Assembly: GCA_043736395.1 (NCBI GenBank)
Contig: JAYTCQ010000275.1
Coordinates: 1 to 8,207 of the forward strand
DNA from: JAFDVL01 sp043736395
Lineage (GTDB): Bacteria > Acidobacteriota > Blastocatellia > RBC074
Length of the DNA: 8,207 bases
Direction: 5' to 3'
A program made the translations under genes and the position numbers. This document shows, one piece after another, positions 1 to 4,185 of this stretch (the stretch's first letter is position 1; every line of letters starts with the position of its first letter). Under the pieces are notes generated by a model that worked only from the letters and a program-made list of their open reading frames with translations, had not been told where the DNA came from and ran no database searches.

Positions 1-84
1 TATTTCATGCAACTCCTTCATGACGCCATGAAAGAGAGAAATCAAATGTCTTACTCTTTTCTGGCTTCTAGGTGTTGCACTTAC

Positions 85-100
85 TTCTTGAATTCAAGAA
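85..100. promoter_or_regulatory. Perfect 16-bp palindrome before the Hsp20 start
   Basis: TTCTTGAATTCAAGAA equals its own reverse complement and ends four bases before ATG 105. In RNA it could fold as a six-pair stem with an AAUU loop that pairs the purine run AAGAA, the only Shine-Dalgarno-like stretch near that ATG. It could therefore be a repressor operator or a simple RNA thermometer. The CTTGAA half also matches the -35 box of heat-shock sigma-32 promoters, but the following CCCAT is too close (9 bases) for a normal spacing. Function is inferred; the palindrome itself is certain. Confidence 0.5.
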
Positions 101-104
101 ACCC

Positions 105-461
105 ATGAAGGATGAAAATTGGTCATTATCCACCTGGGCGCCGGCGTGCGACATCTACGAAAACGAGAATGAAATTGTCGTCAAAGCCGAGCTACCGGAA
201 GTCAAAAAAGAGGATGTGCAGGTCGCGATTGAAAACAACGTTTTGAGCATTCGCGGCGAACGTAAATTCTCGGAAGAAACGAAACAGGAAAATTATCACC
301 GGGTCGAACGCAGCTACGGTGAATTTATGCGCAGCTTCACACTGCCGAGCTTTGTGGATGCTTCCAAGGTCAACGCCGAATTCAAAGACGGTCTGCTGCG
401 CGTGACGATGCCGAAGCGCGAAGAAGCAAAGCCAAAACAGATTGAAGTGAAAGTGAAATAG
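105..461 (+). CDS. Small heat-shock protein (Hsp20/alpha-crystallin family)
   Basis: ATP-independent cytoplasmic chaperone that holds unfolding proteins for later refolding (family knowledge). From ATG 105 the protein has 118 residues. The alpha-crystallin domain starts almost at once with the WAPACDIYENENEIVVKAEL stretch, continues through the KKEDV and LSIRGER strands and the HRVERSYGEFMRSFTLP block, and contains the family motif AEFKDGLLRVTMPK. An I-x-V type tail (IEVKV) that usually docks on neighbouring subunits ends it. Most relatives are about 140-150 residues, so the N-terminal arm is unusually short. The frame opens only at GTG 72, directly after an in-frame TAG at 69-71; ATG 105 is preferred because the 11 extra residues do not resemble an Hsp20 arm. 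Neither start has a strong ribosome site. A perfect 16-bp palindrome sits just before ATG 105. Family assignment is certain; the start is not. Confidence 0.95.
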   Translation: MKDENWSLSTWAPACDIYENENEIVVKAELPEVKKEDVQVAIENNVLSIRGERKFSEETKQENYHRVERSYGEFMRSFTLPSFVDASKVNAEFKDGLLRVTMPKREEAKPKQIEVKVK

Positions 462-645
462 GGGAGCGCGATGATCCGCTCACCTTGGGGTTTCGGTCGT
501 GATTGAAAAGAAATTTGACTGAAACCCACTTGGGAGTAGGGGGGAAGTGACGCTCACCACGTTTCCAGTCATTGGTGCTTGGGGAGTTGCCGATGGCTGG
601 GAATGTTCTCCCCCTTTACTCCGCTGGAATTGCCCAGAGTGAAAT

Positions 646-1167
646 ATGCAAAGTCCTAAAAAATATACCAATCAGACTTTTACAAAACGAGTAGACCACG
701 AAGCGGGCAGTCATCGCTCCAAAAAGGCAATGACCGAACCAGCGGTCTGTAAAATATGCGGTGATGTGTATGCGGATCGTCGCTGGTCAAAACCGAATGC
801 CGATAAACATAGCGAAAAGCACCCGCATTTCCGTGCCGCTACAGTGGTCGTGTGCCCGGCTTGTAAGCGAATTGCCGACAAGATACCGAGTGGTTATGTG
901 TATCTCAGCGGTGTGTTTCTCACTGAGCATTTCGAGGAAATCTCCAGGCTCCTGCATAACGAAGCCGAACGCACCTTGGAAGATAACCCGATGGCACGCA
1001 TTATGGAGTCGAAGAAAAAAAAGACAGGTGAATTAACCATTACAACCACGACGGAACATCTGGCACAGCGCCTTGGTCATGCGCTTGAAAAAGCCTACCA
1101 CGGCGATGTCCGCTATGACTTTTCGCACGAAAATAAATTGGCACGGGTGTATTGGCAGCGCGATTAA
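646..1167 (+). CDS. BCAM0308 family protein with two CxxC zinc knuckles
   Basis: Protein of 173 residues that I recognise as resembling the BCAM0308 family, short bacterial proteins with a zinc-ribbon-like fold related to the N-terminus of the ribosome-export factor NMD3; their role is not established. Seen here: CKIC at residues 35-38 followed by GDVYADRRW, CPAC at 70-73 followed by KRIADKIPSGYVYLSG, then a helical stretch with HNEAERTLEDNPMARIM and a C-terminal alpha/beta part (LTITTTTEHLAQRLGHALEKAYHG, residues 130-153) ending in VYWQRD. The first 30 residues are basic and probably disordered. Start ATG 646 has a weak GAG six bases upstream; ATG 730 (MTEPAVC) is an alternative that keeps both zinc motifs. 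It is followed after 19 bases by the metallothionein-like gene, so the two are probably co-transcribed. Family call fairly sure, function unknown; RNA or ribosome contact is only suggested by the NMD3 relation. Confidence 0.8.
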   Translation: MQSPKKYTNQTFTKRVDHEAGSHRSKKAMTEPAVCKICGDVYADRRWSKPNADKHSEKHPHFRAATVVVCPACKRIADKIPSGYVYLSGVFLTEHFEEISRLLHNEAERTLEDNPMARIMESKKKKTGELTITTTTEHLAQRLGHALEKAYHGDVRYDFSHENKLARVYWQRD

Positions 1168-1186
1168 TAAATAAGAAGGTAGAGCA

Positions 1187-1378
1187 ATGACTGATAAATG
1201 CGAACATCGGACTTGTCACTGTCCAGCCCACATGGAGAACGAATACTGTAGTGATTATTGCGAAACCGCCGCGGACGATTTTGAAACAGGGTGTCATTGC
1301 GGACATCCTGAATGTCAATTGGCGCATACCTGGGTTCCCGCTGCCTTTAAAGAATCTGTAGTTCATATTGAGGAGTAA
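1187..1378 (+). CDS. Metallothionein-like small cysteine-rich protein
   Basis: A 63-residue protein with eight cysteines (5, 10, 12, 21, 25, 36, 38, 43) and six histidines among the first 47 residues. The order CxxxxCxC, then YCSDYC, then CHCGHPEC matches the layout of bacterial SmtA/BmtA-type metallothioneins, where YCSexC and CGHxxC are the recognisable blocks. Such proteins bind zinc, cadmium or copper in a thiolate cluster in the cytoplasm. The C-terminal 20 residues (LAHTWVPAAF onward) carry no cysteine and extend beyond the metal-binding part. A Shine-Dalgarno AAGGTAGAG precedes ATG 1187. It lies 19 bases after the BCAM0308-type gene and probably shares its transcript. No SmtB-type operator was recognised. 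The family call is good; the metal is not predictable from sequence. Confidence 0.85.
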   Translation: MTDKCEHRTCHCPAHMENEYCSDYCETAADDFETGCHCGHPECQLAHTWVPAAFKESVVHIEE

Positions 1379-1491
1379 CCCACTACGAAATCCAGCTAAA
1401 TACTGGAGAAAATGTTATCTGGCGTGACGAAAGTGAAGCCTTAATTTCTTCGTCTTTCCTCATTCGTTCCGCTATTTTTGAAATCGCGTAA
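1372..1491 (+). pseudogene. Open stretch without a start codon; possible gene remnant
   Basis: Between the metallothionein and BON genes a frame stays open from just after TGA 1369-1371 to TAA 1489-1491. Its translation reads plausibly like protein (for example HYEIQLNTGENVIWRDESEA) but there is no ATG, GTG or TTG at its front. A GAGGAG that would serve as ribosome site lies right before a GTA codon at 1375. It may be a small gene whose start codon has changed, or chance. No homolog is recognised, and an open stretch of this length is not strong evidence by itself. Confidence 0.2.
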
Positions 1492-1529
1492 ATTTAGTAT
1501 TTGTAAAAAAATATGAGGAGGAATTAATC

Positions 1530-2195
1530 ATGAAACCAAAAATGCAAACCATGGCAGATAAAGAGTTACGTCAGATCGTCGAACGTCATATGGACTTTGC
1601 TCCGGATGTGCCATCTGAAAAAATCGGAGTGGCCTCCGCCCACGGTGTCATTACACTGACCGGATATGTTGATTCGTATGCTGACAAATTTGCAGCGGAA
1701 AAGGCTGCCAAGGATGTTTTCGGTGTCAAAGCCGTAGCCAATGACATCGAAGTGAAAGCCGATGCGGAAAAAAATGATCCAGAAATCGCTATCACAATTG
1801 TTGATGTTTTACATCGGGACATCAGAGTGCCCGATGCTCGCATTAAAACCACCGTCAAAAAAGGATGGGTCACTCTGGAAGGCAAAGTGGACTGGGGCTT
1901 TCAGCGTGAAGCGGCGGAATCTGCGATTCGTTATCTGGGCGGCGTTCGTGGCATCTCGAACAACATCGAAGTCAGACCTAAAGTCACGGCTTTGGAAGTA
2001 AAAGCAAAAATTGAAGATGCGTTACGTCGGACCGCCGAAGTTGATGCGCGACGCATTAGTGTGGAAACGAATAATGGCATGGTGACGCTCACTGGCGGCG
2101 TTCGTTCCTGGATGGAGAAAACTGAAGCGCAGCGAGCGGCCTGGAGCGCTCCGGGTGTTGTCAATGTCGTCAATAATATCGAAATCATGCCTTGA
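1530..2195 (+). CDS. Triple BON-domain protein (OsmY-like)
   Basis: Protein of 221 residues built from three consecutive BON domains, at about residues 9-77, 83-149 and 154-220. Each has the helix (KELRQIVERH, PEIAITIVDVL, LEVKAKIEDAL), the strand-turn with a conserved glycine (HGVITLTGYV, KGWVTLEGKV, NGMVTLTGGV) and the closing GV...V.N.IE strand (GVKAVANDIEV, GVRGISNNIEV, GVVNVVNNIEI). BON domains are associated with membranes and osmotic shock response, as in OsmY. OsmY itself is exported, but this protein begins MKPKMQTMADKEL with no signal peptide, so it is probably cytoplasmic. The ribosome site GAGGAGG is very good and fixes ATG 1530. The gene ends at a strong terminator. Molecular function beyond the domain is not known. 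Confidence 0.93.
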   Translation: MKPKMQTMADKELRQIVERHMDFAPDVPSEKIGVASAHGVITLTGYVDSYADKFAAEKAAKDVFGVKAVANDIEVKADAEKNDPEIAITIVDVLHRDIRVPDARIKTTVKKGWVTLEGKVDWGFQREAAESAIRYLGGVRGISNNIEVRPKVTALEVKAKIEDALRRTAEVDARRISVETNNGMVTLTGGVRSWMEKTEAQRAAWSAPGVVNVVNNIEIMP

Positions 2196-2213
2196 CGCAG
2201 CAGGCATTGAATG

Positions 2214-2253
2214 AAATCGCCGCCAACCCTTTTGGTTAGCGGCGATTTTTTTT
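2214..2253 (+). terminator. Rho-independent terminator after the BON gene
   Basis: AAATCGCCGC (2214-2223) pairs with GCGGCGATTT (2239-2248); after a C/A mismatch AACC pairs with GGTT around a CTTTT loop. Eight T follow at 2246-2253. It ends the plus-strand stress group. On the minus strand an A-run becomes the 5' side, so it could act weakly on the opposite transcript too. Confidence 0.92.
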
Positions 2254-2370
2254 ATCAAAAGATGAATGGGCAAAGGCACGAGGGATTAAAGGCTATACGA
2301 TTTACCGGTCAGTGAATTGAGCATTCTCCACCGCCAGATACTTTCAAATTTTGGGTGAACTTTCGGCTCG

Positions 2371-2862
2371 TTATTGGGCAACTGCAAATGAACGTGAAAT
2401 AACGGCTGGTTCCGGTTGCTCGACCTCTTCCGGCAATGCGATTTGGATCACATCTACCTGAAGGCCTGGCTCTAATTTTTGCAACAGAATTTCCCGTCCA
2501 TCGGCAAAGCGAAATGCATCACGATACTGGTTTGCATTAGCGCTTAATTGAACAAAGGACACTTTTTCTACAGGCTTAAGTTGAAAATTTTTTTGTCCTC
2601 GTTCAGAGATATTTCTCAGAAATAATGTTGCTCCGGGAGGCACGCAGACCGCCGGAATATTGCACACATCTTCAACCGTAAACCAGGCTTTGATTCGCTT
2701 CCAAAAGGGCAAGGCAGAAACTGCATCTTTGGCCTGTTTCTCAAGCAAAAGATCAGGTTGGGAAACCAGCCCTAAAGTCGAAGAAGGAAAACGATGAAGC
2801 ACTAATTTTTCACCGTCTTCCGCTAAACGAGTTTTGTAACTCATCAAAGAATAATCACACAT
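2371..2862 (-). CDS. Conserved protein of unknown function with N-terminal MCDYSL
   Basis: Protein of 163 residues. I recognise the type: proteins starting MCDYSL, with a K/E-L-V-x-H/T-R-F block soon after and a central AVC-PPG motif, occur in many bacteria and have no assigned function as far as I know. Here the blocks are MCDYSLMSYKTRLAEDGEKL, VLHRFPSSTLGL (21-32), PAVCVPPGATLFLRNI (70-85) and a C-terminal part with YRDAFRFADGREILLQKLEPG (residues 113-133). Cys2 and Cys73 lie in the recurring blocks. No signal peptide or membrane segment. The start is fixed by a full AAGGAGGT site (2868-2875) five bases before ATG. It lies 41 bases after the stop of a probable small lipoprotein on the same strand, suggesting one transcript. 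No terminator was found between its stop and 2254. Confidence 0.85.
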   Translation of the reverse strand: MCDYSLMSYKTRLAEDGEKLVLHRFPSSTLGLVSQPDLLLEKQAKDAVSALPFWKRIKAWFTVEDVCNIPAVCVPPGATLFLRNISERGQKNFQLKPVEKVSFVQLSANANQYRDAFRFADGREILLQKLEPGLQVDVIQIALPEEVEQPEPAVISRSFAVAQ

Positions 2863-2903
2863 ACCAGACCTCCTTAACGTTAAATTTGAAAAACCTGATT
2901 GAC

Positions 2904-3032
2904 CTAGCCGGAACGAGTTGCTGAAGGAGCTGTTCTGGGAATCGGAATAGTGTCACGCCTCTCACAAGACCTGAGTATAAACAGGCTGAGCATCAGCGTG
3001 AGTATGAATATTCCTGTTAATCTTAGCTTCAT
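2904..3032 (-). CDS. Probable small lipoprotein or single-span membrane peptide
   Basis: A 42-codon frame starting MKLRLTGIFILTLMLSLFIL, followed by RSC and a short polar, proline-containing tail ending ATRSG. Two early basic residues, a hydrophobic core of about 16 residues and the sequence LRSC give a signal peptide with an imperfect lipobox (arginine at -2 is unusual). Cleavage would leave a lipid-anchored peptide of about 19 residues; if not cleaved it would be a small inner-membrane protein. A GGAG lies eight bases before the ATG. The next gene on the strand (the MCDYSL protein) starts 41 bases downstream. No homolog is recognised. Similar tiny lipoproteins are often missed in annotation because of their length. 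Confidence 0.55.
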   Translation of the reverse strand: MKLRLTGIFILTLMLSLFILRSCERRDTIPIPRTAPSATRSG

Positions 3033-3150
3033 AGCTTCGGCTCCGGTATTAAAGGTTAGAGTCTAAGATATATGCAATTATTATGCCGCTACGCAAATCC
3101 ACTATCTCCACATTAGACCAGTGTCAGAAGGTGAAAAATTTACCCCTTAT

Positions 3151-3166
3151 TGCGTAAATTTTCGCA
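3151..3166. promoter_or_regulatory. Near-palindrome TGCGTAAATTTTCGCA, possible operator
   Basis: TGCG-T-AAATTT-T-CGCA is symmetric in 14 of 16 positions. It contains one of the TTGCGT copies of this region, so the half-site TTGCGTAAA may be what a dimeric regulator recognises. It lies about 120 bases upstream of the leftward lipoprotein start and 270 bases upstream of the thiamine-binding gene. The regulator is unknown. Confidence 0.35.
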
Positions 3167-3304
3167 TTCAAACTTACTCTAATGGCCTGCAATTATGATT
3201 TCATTAATTTGGGATTTTGCGCTCAGCTTGCAGGTGACAATCTCTACCGAAAAATAATGTGTAAAAAGTGCCAGGTATTTCGCACCAGATGCATGGTTTT
3301 GCGT

Positions 3305-3365
3305 AATTCCTGCCAGACTTTTAAATCTGCATACATTTGAACACGCAAATTATTTGGCAGGAATT
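3305..3365. repeat. Inverted repeat, 11-bp arms
   Basis: AATTCCTGCCA (3305-3315) and TGGCAGGAATT (3355-3365) are exact reverse complements, separated by 39 bases. In RNA a G-U and an A-U pair would lengthen the stem to 13. A run of nine T begins nine bases after the right arm, too far for a standard terminator. The left arm read on the minus strand gives TGGCAGGAATTACGCA, a partial match to a sigma-54 site. Confidence 0.6.
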
Positions 3366-3430
3366 CTCGGTTCATTTTTTTTTAGCATATTGTTTGCCAC
3401 TTGATTAAGCAAATTATTTAGGAGGGAAGA
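3329..3430. repeat. Imperfect direct duplication of the thiamine-binding gene leader
   Basis: GCAAATTATTT occurs exactly at 3345-3355 and 3409-3419. Before both copies is a GCATA (3329 and 3385) followed by a TTTG and CAC-like stretch. After both comes a purine-rich AGG segment and then TTCAT (3371-3375 and 3431-3435). In the right copy the purine stretch is the AGGAGGG ribosome site and TTCAT leads into the start codon; in the left copy the corresponding place reads TTCATT and has no start. The pattern suggests an old tandem duplication with small insertions. Confidence 0.45.
3384..3399 (-). promoter_or_regulatory. Sigma-54-like -24/-12 site, leftward
   Basis: Read on the minus strand: TGGCAAACAATATGCT, with GG and GC separated by ten bases. 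It agrees with the consensus TGGCAC-N5-TTGCW at 9 of 11 positions. It would direct transcription toward the lipoprotein gene with a leader of about 340 bases. The window encodes a sigma-54 activator about 800 bases away. A match by eye only; chance cannot be excluded. Confidence 0.3.
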
Positions 3431-3433
3431 TTC

Positions 3434-3742
3434 ATGTTAGTCGAATTACACATCACTCCGCTTGGACGCGGGACACATTTGGGACAGGATTTGGCAGAAG
3501 TTTTAAAGCTCGTAGATGAAAGCGGATTGCCCTATGCTCTGACGCCGACGGGAACCTGTATTGAAGGTGAATGGGATGAAGTGATGGCCCTTGTCAAAAA
3601 TTGCCACGAGCGAATGCGAACAATGGCGACGCGGGTGTTAACGACTGTACGGATTGACGATGAGTCAGGCGCAAGCAACAAACTTATGAGCAATGTTTCA
3701 TCAGTCGAACACGCGGCAGGCCGTCAGTTCAAGCGCGCTTGA
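3434..3742 (+). CDS. MTH1187 family thiamine-binding protein (YqgV/DUF77 type)
   Basis: Protein of 102 residues. The N-terminal 60 residues are textbook for the family: MLVELHITPLGRG, then a helix DLAEVLKLVDESGLPY, then LTPTGTCIEGEWDEVMALVK, then a helix with NCHERM and the strand RVLTTVRIDDESGA. The fold is a ferredoxin-like alpha/beta sandwich, usually a homotetramer; members bind thiamine or related pyrimidines in the cytoplasm, though the physiological role is not settled. The ribosome site TAGGAGGG lies well spaced before ATG 3434. I looked for a TPP riboswitch upstream and saw no CUGAGA-type core. No thiamine genes are nearby, so it is likely a single-gene transcript. Confidence 0.93.
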   Translation: MLVELHITPLGRGTHLGQDLAEVLKLVDESGLPYALTPTGTCIEGEWDEVMALVKNCHERMRTMATRVLTTVRIDDESGASNKLMSNVSSVEHAAGRQFKRA

Positions 3743-3959
3743 GGAACACTGTCGGATTGAGGATTTTGGATGGCGAGTTTTTTGTGATGCGCATGGTGAA
3801 GTTGAGAAAAATTGTTAGAACGAAGAGTAGAAATAATTTTGACTTCCTGGCTTCCTCATATGTCGCAGAGCGACAATTGAATTTAGCTACAAAAAATCCG
3901 ATTCAATGACAATTTTCAAAAGCGCGAATTAGCGAAGTGGCCGTGAAGTGAATTTTGAT

Positions 3960-4001
3960 AAACGCATTTTAAGCTAATATCCACGCACCTAAAACGCATT
4001 T
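3960..4001 (+). repeat. Direct repeat AAACGCATTT, two copies
   Basis: Two exact ten-base copies at 3960-3969 and 3992-4001, 32 bases from start to start, which would place them on the same face of the helix. They lie about 190-225 bases upstream of the activator gene, a normal distance for an upstream activator site. They could be binding sites for this or another regulator; this is inference. Confidence 0.4.
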
Positions 4002-4151
4002 CCCTTAATGTAATACATGCGATAGTATGACTGCGCTAAGCGGTAATCACTGGAAAATTGATAGGACTTAATATCGCGTGGCTGGCGCTAACTTCCAGCA
4101 GGGACTGACTTAGTATTTTCACAGGGTAACTTAGAGATTGATATATCAGCA

Positions 4152-4177
4152 CTGGAAAAAATAATATGTATTTCCAG
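4152..4177. promoter_or_regulatory. Inverted repeat CTGGAAA / TTTCCAG before the activator start
   Basis: Seven-base perfect arms at 4152-4158 and 4171-4177 with 12 bases between, ending eight bases before GTG 4186. Next to it on the left is the 10-bp palindrome TGATATATCA (4139-4148). The position fits an autoregulatory operator or a leader hairpin covering the weak ribosome site. A very short frame (ATG 4166 to TGA 4187-4189) runs through it and overlaps the GTG start. Confidence 0.35.
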
Positions 4178-4185
4178 GCAGTTGG

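Larger units (their letters stand above)
3033..3433. other. Divergent intergenic region, AT-rich with many repeats
   Basis: No convincing gene. It separates the leftward lipoprotein/MCDYSL pair from the rightward thiamine-binding gene. It holds four copies of TTGCGT in a few hundred bases (minus strand around 3091-3097, plus at 3149-3155, plus at 3298-3304, minus around 3343-3348), where well under one would be expected by chance. It also holds a near-palindrome, an inverted repeat, a partial duplication of the downstream leader, and a run of nine T at 3375-3383. It probably contains promoters in both directions, but no clear sigma-70 pair stands out. Confidence 0.5.
3743..4185. other. Intergenic region upstream of the sigma-54 activator
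   Basis: AT-rich, no convincing gene. It contains a small perfect hairpin TGTCGC-AGA-GCGACA (3861-3875) without a T-run, a direct repeat AAACGCATTT at 3960-3969 and 3992-4001 (32 bases apart, close to three helical turns), the 10-bp palindrome TGATATATCA (4139-4148) and the inverted repeat CTGGAAA/TTTCCAG next to the activator start. A frame open from 3664 to 3909 overlaps the previous gene but lacks a good start or ribosome site. Confidence 0.45.

Noticed and set aside
85..107. Sigma-32 heat-shock promoter (CTTGAA ... CCCAT) at the Hsp20 start
   Set aside because: The spacing of nine bases is too short and the -10 half overlaps the start codon.
581..613. GGGGAG...CTCCCC hairpin between the Hsp20 and BCAM0308-type genes as a terminator
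   Set aside because: The stem is only six pairs with a long loop, and the following CTTTACT is not a T-run. It could slow transcription at most.
3033..3433. TPP riboswitch before the thiamine-binding gene
   Set aside because: The conserved CUGAGA and related core segments are not present in the leader.
3861..3875. TGTCGC-AGA-GCGACA hairpin as terminator of the thiamine-binding gene
   Set aside because: Perfect but short stem, with no T-run on either side and about 120 bases after the gene.
3664..3909. Plus-strand open frame overlapping the end of the thiamine-binding gene, with TTG 3739 overlapping its stop
   Set aside because: Only TTG or late ATG starts, no ribosome site, basic low-information translation and no family resemblance. 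It is probably a chance opening.
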